Part shown: in pieces, positions 50,922 through 62,460 of the stretch
Position numbering within the stretch: position 1 is the stretch's first letter
Layout of the letters: every line of letters starts with the position of its first letter
DNA from: Procambarus clarkii
Taxonomy: Eukaryota; Arthropoda; Malacostraca; Decapoda; Cambaridae
Reading direction: 5' to 3'
NCBI RefSeq assembly: GCF_040958095.1
Contig: NC_091175.1
Coordinates: forward strand, 22,548,683-22,612,682
DNA length: 64,000 nt
The notes under the pieces: generated by a model
Database searches by the model: none
What the model was told of the DNA's origin: nothing
What the model saw: only the letters and a program-made list of their open reading frames with translations
Translations under genes and position numbers: made by a program

Positions 50922-53155
50922 TAACAGTATCTCTCCCGCCTGCGCTCAAGGGAGTACAGATTTAGGCTCTTTAGTCGGTCCCAGTAATTTAGATGTTTTA
51001 CTGAGTGGATTCTAGCAGTAAAGGATCTCTGCACGCTCTCTAGGTCAGCAATTTCTCCAGCTTTGAAAGGGGCTGTCATTGTGCAGCAGTACTCCACTCT
51101 AGATAGCACAAGCGTTTTGAAAAGTATCATCGGTATAGCATCTCTAGTGTGAAAAGTTCTTGTTATCCAACCTGTCATTTTTCTTGCAGTTGTGACGGCT
51201 ACTTTATTGTGTTCTTTAAAGGTAAGGTCTTCCGACATGAGTACACCCAGGTCCTTTACATTGCCTTTTCGTTCTATGTTATGATTTGCCTGCGTTTTGT
51301 ACGTGGTTCCTGTTTTTATGTTTTCAATTTTTCCGTAGCGCATGAGCTGAAACTTATCCTCGTTGAATACCATATTATTTTCTGTAGCCCATAGAAAGAC
51401 CTGATCAACATCTGATTGGAGGTTTGCCGTGTCCTCTATGTTGCCAACTCTCATGAAAATCCTAGTGTCATCTGCAAAGGATGATACAGTGCTATAGGTT
51501 GTGTTCTGGTCTATGTCCGATATGAGGATGAGAAAAAGTACTGGAGCAAGCACAGTACCCTGGGGGACTGAGCTCTTCACGGTTGATGGGCTGGATTTTA
51601 TTTTGTTGACTATTACACATTGGGTTCTGTCAGTCAGGAAATTGTAGATCCATCTGCCTATTTTCCCGGTAATTCCTTTTGAACGCATTTTATGTGCAAT
51701 AACACCATGGTCACATTTATCAAAAGCTTTTGCGAAATCTGTGTAAATTACATCAGCGTTTTGTTTGTCTTCCATAGCATCTAATGCCATATCATAGTGG
51801 TCCAGCAACTGCGACAGGCAAGAGCGCCCTGTTCTGAAACCATGTTGTCCGGGGTTATGGAGATGCTGTGATTCCATGTATTTTGTGATCTTACTTCTTA
51901 GCACTCTCTCAAAAATTTTTATGATGTGCGATGTTAGTGCTATCGGTCTGTAATTTTTTGCCTCTGCCTTATTTCCTCCTTTATGGAGTGGTGCTATCTC
52001 TGCTGTTTTTAGTATGTCAGGGATAACGCCAGTATCTAGGCTTTGTCTCCACAGAATGTGAAGGGCCTGCGATAGTGGTTTTTTACAGTTCTTGATGAAT
52101 ATGGAGTTCCAAGAATCCGGGCCTGGTGCAGAGTGCATAGGCATACTGTTTATGGCTTCTTCAAAATCTAGTGGGGATAGGGCGACGTCTGATATGTGAT
52201 TTGATGTTGGTATCATATCCATGAAAAATTCGTTTGGGTTATCAATCTTTAGTGCATTTAATGGCTCACTGAAAACAGAGTCGTACTGCTTCCTCAGTAA
52301 CTCGCTCATTTCTTTGTTGTCATCTGTGAAAGTTCCATCTCCCTTTCGCAGGGGCCCGATACTAGATGTGGTTTTTGATCTTGATTTTGCATAGGAGAAA
52401 AAATATTTTGGATTTCTCTCTATTTCACTGATGGCCTTTTGCTCTCTTTGCCTCTCCTGGGTTTTGTATGATTCTTGTAGCTTGAGTTCAATTGTTTCTA
52501 TTTCTCTACCTAACCTTCTTCGCCGTTCTTGAGATAGGGTGCGACTCTCAAGTTGTTCCGCGATTCGTTTTCTTCGCCTATATAAGGAACGACGTTCCCG
52601 TTCCAATCTGCATCTCTTTCTCTTTTTTCTTAGGGGTATGCGGTTTGAACGTATTTCTAGTGCTACTGAGCTTATTTTTTCCAGGCACTGGTTCAGGTTT
52701 GTAAATCCTAGCTGTTCTTCCCAGTTTATTTCTGTGAAGTCCTGGTTTATTTGCTCCCAGTTTATCCGTTTATTATTGAAGTTGAATTTGCTGAAATCTC
52801 CTCCACCGGGAATCTGGACTGGTTTTGGAGGTCCATTCCCCATGGTTGTCAGTACCTCAATTAAGTTGTGATCTGAGTAACAGGTATTTGTAATCATTAT
52901 GTTCCCGATCAACTCATCATTATTAGTGAAAATGAGGTCCAGCGTGTTCTCCTTCCTAGTTGGTTCTACTATTTGCTGGTTTAAGGCAAACCTATCGCAC
53001 ATCCGTAGCAGGTCATTTGCATGTGCCTGCTCATTTAGGCTACTTCCTGGTATTCTTTCTGATATTACTGTATTAGCCAGGTGCTTCCATTTCAGGTGCC
53101 GTAGGTTGAAGTCCCCAAGCAGGATGATGTTCGGAGCTGGATTTGTGAGGTTTTC
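50922..53155 (-). pseudogene. LINE-2 endonuclease (C-terminal part) and reverse transcriptase
   Basis: The minus-strand frame is open from the array junction at about 53155, beyond the first Met at 53002. It begins in the APE endonuclease (NIILLGDFNLRHLKW, LDLIFTN, YSDHNL), then a basic linker, then RT: APGPDSW, NYRPIALTS, QHGFRTGRSCLSQLLDHYD, DFAKAFDKCDHG, SVPQGTVLAPVLFL, FADDTRIF, DLGVLMS. The catalytic FADD is intact and there is no internal stop, so this is a young insertion. It is 5'-truncated in the endonuclease and loses its C-terminus at the insertion, where the frame runs into foreign sequence to a stop at 50858. Confidence 0.93.
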
Positions 53156-56100
53156 CTGCTGGTGTATATATGTGTCCCCCTGCTGGTGTATATATGTGTC
53201 TCCCTGCTGGTGTATATATGTGTCCCCTGCTGGTGTATATATGTGGCCCCCTGCTGGTGTATGTATGTGGCCCCCTGCTGGTGTATGTATGTGGCCCCCT
53301 GCTGGTGTATATATGTGTCCCCCTGTTGGTGTATATATGTGGCCCCTGCTGGTGTATATATGTGGCCCCCTGCTGGTGTATATATGTGGCCCCTGCTGGT
53401 GTATATATGTGGCCCCCTGCTGGTGTATATATGTGTCCCCCTGCTGGTGTATATATGTGGCCCCTGCTGGTGTATATATGTGGCCCCCTGCTGGTGTATA
53501 TATGTGGCCCCCTGCTGGTGTATATATGTGGCCCCTGCTGGTGTATATATGTGGCCCCCTGCTGGTGTATATATGTGGCCCCCTGCTGGTGTATATATGT
53601 GGCCCCTGCTGGTGTATATATGTGTCCCCCTGCTGGTGTATATATGTGGCCCCCTGCTGGTGTATATATGTGGCCCCCTGCTGGTGTATATATGTGGCCC
53701 CTGCTGGTGTATATATGTGGCCCCCTGCTGGTGTATATATGTGGCCCCCTGCTGGTGTATATATGTGTCCCCCTGCTGGTGTATATATGTGGCCCCTGCT
53801 GGTGTATATATGTGTCCCCCTGCTGGTGTATATATGTGGCCCCCTGCTGGTGTATATATGTGGCCCCCTGCTGGTGTATATGTGTCCCCCTGCTGGTGTA
53901 TATATGTGGCCCCTGCTGGTGTATATATGTGACCCCTGCTGGTGTATATATGTGGCCCCTTCTGGTGTATATATGTGGGCCCCCCTGCTGGTGTATATAT
54001 GTGGCTCCCAGATGGTGTATATATGTGTCCCCTGCTGGTGTATATATGTGGCCCCTGCTGGTGTATATATGTGGCCCCCTGCTGGTGTATATATGTGGCC
54101 CCCTGCTGGTGTATATATGTGGCCCCCTGCTGGTGTATATATGTGTCCCCCTGCTGGTGTATATATGTGTCTCCCTGCTGGTGTATATATGTGTCCCCCT
54201 GCTGGTGTATATATGTGGCCCTCTGCTGGTGTATATATGTGGCCCCTGCTGGTGTATGTATGTGGCCCCCTGCTGGTGTATATATGTGTACCCCTGCTGG
54301 TGTATATATGTGGCCCCTGCTGGTGTATATATGTGTCCCCCTGCTGGTGTATATATGTGGCCCTCTGCTGGTGTATATATGTGGCCCCCTGCTGGTGTAT
54401 ATATGTGGCCCCTACTGGTGTATATATGTGGCCCCCTGCTGGTGTATATATGTGGCCCCTGCTGGTGTATATATGTGTCCCCCTGCTGGTGTATATATGT
54501 GGCCCCTGCTGGTGTATATATGTGGCCCCCTGCTGGTGTATATATGTGGCCCCTGCTGGTGTATATATGTGTCCCCCTGCTGGTGTATATATGTGTCCCC
54601 CTGCTGGTGTATATATGTGGCCCCCTGCTGGTGTATATATGTGGCCCCTGCTGGTGTATATGTGTGGCCCCCTGCTGGTGTATGTATGTGGCCCCCTGCT
54701 GGTGTATATATGTGTACCCCTGCTGGTGTATATATGTGGCCCCTGCTGGTGTATATATGTGTCCCCCTGCTGGTGTATATATGTGGCCCTCTGCTGGTGT
54801 ATATATGTGGCCCCCTGCTGGTGTATATATGTGGCCCCTACTGGTGTATATATGTGGCCCCCTGCTGGTGTATATATGTGGCCCCTGCTGGTGTATATAT
54901 GTGTCCCCCTGCTGGTGTATATACGTGGCCCCTGCTGGTGTATATATGTGGCCCCCTGCTGGTGTATATATGTGGCCCCTGCTGGTGTATATATGTGTCC
55001 CCCTGCTGGTGTATATGTGTGTCCCCCTGCTGGTGTATATATGTGGCCCCCTGCTGGTGTATATATGTGGCCCCTGCTGGTGTATATGTGTGGCCCCCTG
55101 CTGGTGTATATGTGTGGCCCCCTGCTGGTGTATATATGTGTCCCCTGCTGGTGTATATATGTGGCCCCCTGCTGGTGTATATATGTGGCCCCCTGCTGGT
55201 GTATATATGTGGCCCCCTGCTGGTGTATATGTGTGGCCCCCTGCTGGTGTATATATGTGGCCCCTGCTGGTGTATATATGTGACCCCTGCTGGTGTATAT
55301 ATGTGGCCCCTTCTGGTGTATATATGTGGGCCCCCCTGCTGGTGTATATATGTGGCTCCCAGATGGTGTATATATGTGTCCCCTGCTGGTGTATATATGT
55401 GGCCCCTGCTGGTGTATATATGTGGCTCCCTGCTGGTGTATATATGTGGCCCCCTGCTGGTGTATATATGTGGCCCCCTGCTGGTGTATATATGTGTCCC
55501 CCTGCTGGTGTATATATGTGTCTCCCTGCTGGTGTATATATGTGTCCCCCTGCTGGTGTATATATGTGGCCCTCTGCTGGTGTATATATGTGGCCCCTGC
55601 TGGTGTATGTATGTGGCCCCCTGCTGGTGTATATATGTGTACCCCTGCTGGTGTATATATGTGGCCCCTGCTGGTGTATATATGTGTCCCCCTGCTGGTG
55701 TATATATGTGGCCCTCTGCTGGTGTATATATGTGGCCCCCTGCTGGTGTATATATGTGGCCCCTACTGGTGTATATATGTGGCCCCCTGCTGGTGTATAT
55801 ATGTGGCCCCTGCTGGTGTATATATGTGTCCCCCTGCTGGTGTATATATGTGGCCCCTGCTGGTGTATATATGTGGCCCCCTGCTGGTGTATATATGTGG
55901 CCCCTGCTGGTGTATATATGTGTCCCCCTGCTGGTGTATATATGTGTCCCCCTGCTGGTGTATATATGTGGCCCCCTGCTGGTGTATATATGTGGCCCCT
56001 GCTGGTGTATATGTGTGGCCCCCTGCTGGTGTATGTATGTGGCCCCCTGCTGGTGTATATATGTGTACCCCTGCTGGTGTATATATGTGGCCCCTGCTGG

Positions 56101-57018
56101 TGTATATATGTGTCCCCCTGCTGGTGTATATATGTGGCCCTCTGCTGGTGTATATATGTGGCCCCCTGCTGGTGTATATATGTGGCCCCTACTGGTGTAT
56201 ATATGTGGCCCCCTGCTGGTGTATATATGTGGCCCCTGCTGGTGTATATATGTGTCCCCCTGCTGGTGTATATATGTGGCCCCTGCTGGTGTATATATGT
56301 GGCCCCCTGCTGGTGTATATATGTGGCCCCTGCTGGTGTATATATGTGTCCCCCTGCTGGTGTATATGTGTGTCCCCCTGCTGGTGTATATATGTGGCCC
56401 CCTGCTGGTGTATATATGTGGCCCCTGCTGGTGTATATGTGTGGCCCCCTGCTGGTGTATATGTGTGGCCCCCTGCTGGTGTATATATGTGTCCCCTGCT
56501 GGTGTATATATGTGGCCCCCTGCTGGTGTATATATGTGGCCCCCTGCTGGTGTATATATGTGGCCCCCTGCTGGTGTATATGTGTGGCCCCCTGCTGGTG
56601 TATATATGTGGCCCCTGCTGGTGTATATATGTGGCCCCCTGCTGGTGTATATATGTGGCCCCTGCTGGTGTATATATGTGGCCCCTGCTGGTGTATATAT
56701 GTGGCCCCCTGCTGGTGTATATATGTGGCCCCCTGCTGGTGTATATATGTGGCCCCCTGCTGGTGTATATATGTGGCCCCCTGCTGGTGTATATATGTGG
56801 CCCCCTGCTGGTGTATATATGTGGCCCCCTGCTGGTGTATATATGTGGCCCCCTGCTGGTGTATATATGTGGCCCCCTGCTGGTGTATATATGTGGCCCC
56901 CTGCTGGTGTATATGTGTGGCCCCCTGCTGGTGTATATATGTGGCCCCCTGCTGGTGTATATATGTGGCCCCCTGCTGGTGTATATATGTGGCCCCCTGC
57001 TGGTGTATATATGTGGCC
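53156..57018. repeat. 24-bp minisatellite, right part, with 426- and 1351-bp higher-order repeats
   Basis: Same unit as 47779-48525, about 162 copies. Marker TGTGTACCCC occurs at 54285, 54711, 55636 and 56062, giving steps of 426, 925 and 426 and an overall period of 1351. The CCCAGATGG marker recurs with the same 1351-bp offset. The last 300 bases are uniform GGCCCC units. Frames up to about 1300 codons are artefacts of the stop-free unit in three phases. Confidence 0.96.
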
Positions 57019-57076
57019 CTCGTAGGGGTAGTCTCCTCTATCCTAACGGTTGTTTGGTTGTTAGCGTCTCAGCAAT

Positions 57077-57105
57077 ATGCAAATTAACCTTGTGATTATG
57101 CAAAT
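57077..57105 (+). promoter_or_regulatory. Two octamer motifs 21 bp apart
   Basis: ATGCAAAT at 57077-57084 and 57098-57105, the POU-domain octamer, spaced two helical turns. No promoter or gene was found nearby, so function is speculative. Confidence 0.2.
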
Positions 57106-57590
57106 TTTCCAGCCCATCTCCCAATGATGCAAGTGCATGGTGCAACAGTCTGGTCAGTCGTGTTTGGTTATTAAGAATTATCACCCTATTGAGGGTTAAG
57201 GATTGTTAACCTCTGGAGGGTTGTTAAGACCACAATAGATTACTGACCAACCAGCAAGTTTAGTCCAGGACTAATGTAAACTCTTGCTGTATTCAAGTTC
57301 ATGTATGTTTATTTAAGCAATACAAATACATTTCGAAAGGATAGAGTAGATTAGGCTAGTTCTACCCTCCTCTGCTTCAAGTCCGTCAGGGGACGCACAA
57401 GTCCAGTGAGTACAAATCTATAAATCACAGTACAATAATTACATTTAACATTGCAGGTTAGTATGGTAAACAGAGCATATGAGTGTTAGTCTCTTGGGGC
57501 AAAGTGCTTGTAGCTCCTAAGTATCAAGTTATCGCAAGTCGAGCCTGGCCTCAGGCCGGGCTCGGGGAGTAGAAGAAATCTTGATTATAT
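57106..57590. other. No gene seen; LINE-tail scrap
   Basis: CAAGTCGAGCCTGGCCTCAG, GCCGGGCTCGGGGAGTAGAA at 57536-57575 is the reverse of the tail variant at 46140-46180. The rest is unrecognised. Confidence 0.4.
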
Positions 57591-57614
57591 ATATATATAT
57601 ATAGTTGATATATA

Positions 57615-58001
57615 GTCGTACTTAGTAGCCAGAACGCACTTCTCAGCCTACTATGCAAGGCCAAATTTGCCTAATAAGCCAAGTTTTCCTGAATTAATAT
57701 GTTTTCTCTAATTTTTTTCTTATGAAATGATAAAGCTACCCATTTCATTATGTATGAGGTCAATTTTTTTTTTATTGGAGTTAAAATTAAAGTAGATATA
57801 TGACCGAACGTAACCAACCCTACCTAACCTAACCTAACCTATCTTTATAGGTTAGGTTAGGTTAGGTAGCCGAAAAAGTTAGGTTAGGTTAGGTTAGGTA
57901 GGTTAGGTAGACGAAAAACAATTAATTCATGAAAACTTGGCTTGTTAGGCAAATCCGGCTTTGCATAGTAGGCTGAGAAGTGCGTTCTGGCTACTAGGTA
58001 C

Positions 58002-58005
<4 letters not shown>
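57615..58005. mobile_element. Foldback element FB-1, copy 4
   Basis: GTCGTACTTAGTAGCCAGAA ... TCTGGCTACTAGGTACGACA with central TTAGG-type tracts, flanked by short TA repeats on the left and (TA)n 58004-58072 on the right. Same orientation as copy 1. Confidence 0.85.

Positions 58006-58073
<68 letters not shown>
58006..58073. repeat. (TA)n flanking FB-1
   Basis: About 33 TA dinucleotides. Confidence 0.96.
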
Positions 58074-58076
<3 letters not shown>

Positions 58077-58441
58077 AAGCATTAAAGCATTACAACTCCA
58101 TGACTGCAGTTCAAAATACATGAAATAAAAATTACTCCCCCCCCCCAAACTCTAGCATCGTACCTGTAATTGCTGACCCCCCATAGTTAGGCCCCTACTC
58201 CCCCCCCCCCCTCTTGCCAATTACTGATTCCACGCCCTCGTTGGTGCCTCCTCTAATCACCGCCTCACACGAATACTGATCAAGATACAACACTATGAAG
58301 TATTTTCTTGTGTAAAACTTTGAAAGAGAAATACTTGTATTTCTGGTACTTCTCTGTGTGTGGGAAAGTATAAAGTATTAAAAAAAATCTTTTGAATTTC
58401 TAATACTTTATAGTGATGACCTCTGGGTGGTTATCACTGGT

Positions 58442-58444
<3 letters not shown>
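58074..58444. other. No gene seen
   Basis: C runs at 58137-58147 and 58200-58212. Otherwise unrecognised AT-rich DNA. Confidence 0.4.

Positions 58445-58521
<77 letters not shown>
58445..58521. repeat. (GA)n microsatellite
   Basis: About 37 GA dinucleotides. Confidence 0.97.
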
Positions 58522-58524
<3 letters not shown>

Positions 58525-59070
58525 TTATACCTCAGATATATATTATTGCAAAAGTTACAAATGTATTTTTTACTGCAAGTTTGTCGATTCCGCAAATATT
58601 TTTTGGTCATAAAATAAGTGAAATCCGAATCATTAATAAATCTGCACACATATACTTTGTTCCATCTATCTCCCTCTCTGTCTCAGGAAAATATCTCGCG
58701 GAAGCCCACCATGATTCCACGAAGTGTTCCTGGACTAAGGGAGGAGGTAATCCAGACCAGTTAAATTGGTATAAATTCATACATATACAATCATATACAT
58801 TCAGAGGTTTTGGTATGCATTCAACTCACATATCGGGAGTCTCTTCCCCAGGCAGTTGATGACCTAGAGGCGGAGACCAAGAATTGGAGCTCGCTGCTTC
58901 GTTAATACATATGTATATATTATACAAGGCATGTGTACGCTCCTTAGTTATAGGAATGATGTATAGGAGCAGCGGATGACTCCTGATGCAGTATACAGGT
59001 GGTCGTGTACGTATGGACTCATCACAGTCCCATTTGTAGTCAGGTGTGTTGCTTCTGTGACCAGTACGTT
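58522..59070. other. No gene seen
   Basis: AT-rich, unrecognised. The longest frame crossing it begins inside the (GA)n tract. Confidence 0.4.
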
Positions 59071-59632
59071 GGACATCTGACTGTCTGGCTCCTGCTGGGT
59101 ATTGGACATCTGACTGTCTGGCTCCTGCTGGGTATTGGACATCTGACTGTCTGGCTCCTGCTGGGTGTTGGACATCTGACTGTCTGGCTCCTGCTGGGTA
59201 TTGGACATCTGACTGTCTGGCTCCTGCTGGGTATTGGACATCTGACTGTCTGGCTCCTGCTGGGTATTGGACATCTGACTGTCTGGCTCCTGCTGGGTAT
59301 TGGACATCTGACTGTCTGGCTCCTGCTGGGTATTGGACATCTGACTGTCTGGCTCCTGCTGGGTGTTGGACATCTGACTGTCTGGCTCCTGCTGGGTATT
59401 GGACATCTGACTGTCTGGCTCTTGCTGGGTGTTGGACATCTGACTGTCTGGCTCTTGCTGGGTGTTGGACATCTGACTGTCTGGCTCCTGCTGGGTATTG
59501 GACATCTGACTGTCTGGCTCCTGCTGGGTGTTGGACATCTGACTCCTGGCTCCTGCTGGGTATTGGACATCTGACTCCTGGCTCCTGCTGGGTGTTGGAC
59601 ATCTGACTCCTGGCTCCTGCTGGGTGTTGCTA
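59071..59632. repeat. 33-bp minisatellite, about 17 copies
   Basis: Unit TGGACATCTGACTGTCTGGC, TCCTGCTGGGTAT (or GTGT). The last three units lack TGTCTGG. 33 bp is 11 codons, so both strands stay open. It abuts a LINE-2 fragment. Confidence 0.96.
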
Positions 59633-59852
59633 TGCTGGGGTGGTGGCAGGCGTCTCCGGACTCCGGGCTCGGGGCAGCAGGAGAACTCTCAGAACCCCTT
59701 ACAGGTACATTCCAGGTAGTCCGTGTACATATACCACATCTGCATTCTGTTTTTGCTTCTAATGCCTCGGTGGTTTTGTCGTAGTGGTCAAGTACTGAGA
59801 GGCACGATCTTCCTGCTCGAAATCCATGTTGGATTGGGTTGTTGTGGTACAC
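59633..59852 (-). pseudogene. LINE-2-type RT fragment between two arrays
   Basis: The minus strand encodes NPIQHGFRAGRSCLSV then LDHYDKTTEALEAKTECRCG, aligning with QHGFRTGRSCLSQLLDHYD of the copy at 50922-53155 (one or two residues missing). The tail-like CCCGAGCCCGGAGTC follows. Both ends run straight into tandem arrays. Confidence 0.75.
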
Positions 59853-60091
59853 TGTAGGATGGTACACTGTAGGATGGTACGGTGTAGGATGATACACTGT
59901 AGGATGGTACACTGTAGGATGGTACACTGTAGGATGGTACACTGTAGGATGGTACACTGTAGGATGGTACACTGTAGGGTGGTACACTGTAGGATGGTAC
60001 ACTGTAGGATGGTACACTGTAGGATGGTACACTGTAGGATGGTACACTGTAGGATGGTACACTGTAGGGTGGTACACTGTAGGATGGTACA
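59853..60091. repeat. 15-bp minisatellite, about 16 copies
   Basis: Unit GGATGGTACACTGTA, with rare GGGTGG and GGTGTA variants. Five codons per unit keeps all frames open. Confidence 0.96.
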
Positions 60092-60745
60092 CACTTTCCA
60101 TGAGTGTATTGAGTGTACTCACCAAGTTATACTCACCAGGTGTGATTGCGGGATCGAGTATCTGCTCTTAATCTCCCCCTACTGTCGACTATTAGTTGCT
60201 CAATGATGTGGCTCATTTTCACTCATTTTTTTTACTCATTTTATCACTCATTTCTACATTCAAAAGTGTGTATCGAATTGGCATCAACAACTGCCTTGTT
60301 AAGTCCTGTCCGCTCGGGAGTCTATTGACTTTCTGGCAGCTCTTTGAGTGATCTGTGTTTCCTGTTTCCAAATATGTCCTTCTCTTCTACTGTTCCTTGG
60401 ATGAGTGGGTGTTTTTTTTTTTTTTGATGGATGTGTGTGTCAGATTTTATGTTTGTCCTTGCAGGTGCCGCTGTTGTTTCACAATTTGTGTGTGTCTCAG
60501 GAGAAGGTTAGGTATTGTTTCTATCTATATGCCGTTTCCCCCCCAAGATAATACCTTGCTTGTAGACTAGATTTCTATTTTCGTTACACTTGTAGGAATT
60601 CAACTCTATTAACCACCTGTTAGACGGCTTATGGAATTTGTCAGTCATTCTGAAGTTTCTTCCAAGTGACTAACACCTGAATTCCCACATTAGTGTCACG
60701 TTACTATATAAATCAGTACCTGCCTACAAATCTGTTGTTGGTTCC
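60092..60745. other. No gene seen
   Basis: T-rich and unrecognised. Short CACTCATTTT-type repeats at 60213-60250 and a T run at 60413-60424. Confidence 0.4.
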
Positions 60746-60800
60746 GAGGATCAACGTCCCCGCGGCCCGGTCTCTGACCAGGCCTCCTGGTTGGTCTGGT
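60746..60800 (-). mobile_element. LINE-2/SINE-1 tail scrap
   Basis: TTCCGAGGATCAACGTCCCC, GCGGCCCGGTCTCTGACCAG, GCCTCCTGGTTGG matches one arm of the foldback at 4711 and the LINE-2 3' end. Confidence 0.55.
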
Positions 60801-60913
60801 AAACCATGTGTGTGTTGTTTGGTAGATCGTTTTACCTGAAATAGGGTACGGGGTTTGTGTAGGAGGGAAGGAGGGGGGGGGGAAAGACGGTATACTTACC
60901 TAGTTATACCTGC

Positions 60914-61062
60914 AGGATAATAATAATAATAATAATTTTTATTTAGGCAAAGGTACATACATAAAGAGATTTTACAAAGTTTGTTGGCTTTATAGATAGA
61001 GCTAGTACATACAATGCCTAAAGCCACTATTACGCAAAGCGTTTCGGGCAGAATCGAGCTTT
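60914..61062 (-). mobile_element. Retroelement 3' tail, third copy
   Basis: (AATAAT)n then TTTTTATTTAGGCAAAGGTA, GATAGAGCTAGTACATACAA, TGCCTAAAGCCACTATTACG, CAAAGCGTTTCGGGCAG: the reverse of 26108-26225 and closest to it. Confidence 0.65.
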
Positions 61063-61085
61063 AACTCTTGGACCCCGTGTGTAGT

Positions 61086-61490
61086 GTGTGTGTACTCACC
61101 TATTTGTACTCGCCTATTTGTGCTTGCGGGGGTTGAGCTCTGGCTCTTTGGTCCCGCCTCTCAACCGTCAATCAACAGGTGTACAGGTTCCCGAGCCTAT
61201 TGGGCTCTATCATATCTACACTTGAAACTGTGTATGGAGTCAGCCTCCACCACATCACTTCCTAATGCATTCCATTTGTCAACCACTCTGACACTAAAAA
61301 AGTTCTTTCTAATATCTCTGTAGCTCATTTAGGCACTCAGTTTCCACCTGTGTCCCCTAGTGCGTGTGCCCCTTGTGTTAAATAGCCTGTCTTTATCTAC
61401 CCTGTCGATTCCCTTGAGAATCTTGAATGTGGTGATAATGTCCCCCCTAACTCTTCTGTCTTCCAACGAAGTGAGGTTTAATTCCCGTAC
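61086..61490 (-). pseudogene. LINE-1 RT C-terminus and 3' UTR
   Basis: The minus strand encodes [39 protein letters not shown], then a stop within KLSA*MSYRDIRKNF, then FFSVRVV and SFKCRYDRAQ. The UTR and end (GTACTCACC reversed) face (GT)n at 61080. Confidence 0.85.
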
Positions 61491-61506
61491 GTGTGTGTGT
61501 GTGTAT

Positions 61507-61830
61507 ACTTACCTAATTGTACTTACCTAATTGTGCTTGCGGGGGTTGAGCTTTGACTCTTTGGTCCCGCCTCTCAACCGTCAATCAACTAGTGTACAGA
61601 TTCCTGAGCCTATCGGGCTCTATCATATCTACACTTGAAACTGTGTATGGAGTCAGCCTTCATCACATCACTGCCTAATGCATTCCATTTACTAACTACT
61701 CTGACACTGAAAAAGTTCCTTCTAACGTCTCTGTGGCTCATTTGGGTACTCAGTTTCCACCTGTGTCCCCTTGTTCGCGTACCGCCAGTGTTGAATAGTT
61801 TATCCTTGTCTGCCATGCCAATTCCTTAAA
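61507..61830 (-). pseudogene. LINE-1 RT C-terminus and 3' UTR, tandem neighbour
   Basis: The minus strand encodes ADKDKLFNTGGTRTRGHRWK, LSTQMSHRDVRRNFFSVRVV, SKWNALGSDVMKADSIHSF. It is separated from the other copy by a (GT)n-TATACTTACC junction only, like the pair at 734-1624. Confidence 0.85.
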
Positions 61831-61950
61831 CAGAGGCTACAATTAAGGATTTGCGCCCAGTAAATCCTCCCCGGCCAGGATACGAACCCATGACAAAGCT
61901 CTCGCGGAACACCAGGCGAGTGTCTTACCACTACACCACGAAGACTGGTC
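61829..61950 (-). mobile_element. SINE-3, tRNA-derived
   Basis: On the minus strand: CTTCGTGGTGTAGTGGTAAG (A box), ACACTCGCCTGGTGTTCCGC, CATGGGTTCGTATCCTGGCC (B box), then GGGGAGGATTTACTGGGCGC, AAATCCTTAATTGTAGCCTC. Confidence 0.65.
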
Positions 61951-61956
61951 TTGGTC

Positions 61957-61958
<2 letters not shown>

Positions 61959-62038
<80 letters not shown>
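61959..62038. repeat. (GT)n microsatellite
   Basis: About 39 GT dinucleotides directly after the SINE-3 head. Confidence 0.97.
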
Positions 62039-62039
<1 letters not shown>

Positions 62040-62268
62040 CGTGAGGGTAGGGTTGGGATGTGTAAAAAAGTAGCTTTCCTAAGCATTACCTTCGAGCATG
62101 TCGGTCTGTCAGGGATAGAAAAGAGCGCATTAGCCGCTCTGTAATTACCAGGGTAGGTACTGGAGCCGAGAGGCGTGTCCTCCAAGGCACCCGGGAGGCC
62201 AGCTGTCTCCAAGTCAACACGTTCAACCATCTGGCTAAGCATGTTGGGCACTTGTGGCAAACCTGTCA
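62039..62268. other. No gene seen
   Basis: Unrecognised sequence. Confidence 0.35.
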
Positions 62269-62460
62269 AGTACAGCTGCTGTCCAAAGATGAGTACAGTT
62301 GCTGTCCAAAGATGAGTACAGCTGCTGTCCAAAGATGAGTACAGCTGCTGTCCAAAGATGAGTACAGCTGCTGTCCAAAGATGAGTACAGCTGCTGTCCA
62401 AAGATGAGTACAGCTGCTGTCCAAAGATGAGTACAGCTGCAATCCAAAGATGAGTACAGC
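62269..62460. repeat. 23-bp minisatellite, about 8 copies
   Basis: Unit TACAGCTGCTGTCCAAAGAT plus GAG. The last unit has CAGCTGCAATCC. Confidence 0.95.

Noticed and set aside
53170-57087. A 1305-codon open frame and its overlapping companions in other frames
   Set aside because: All lie in the 24-bp array. The unit is stop-free in several phases and the translation is only WPPAGVYM/PLLVYICG-type repetition, so no gene is supported.
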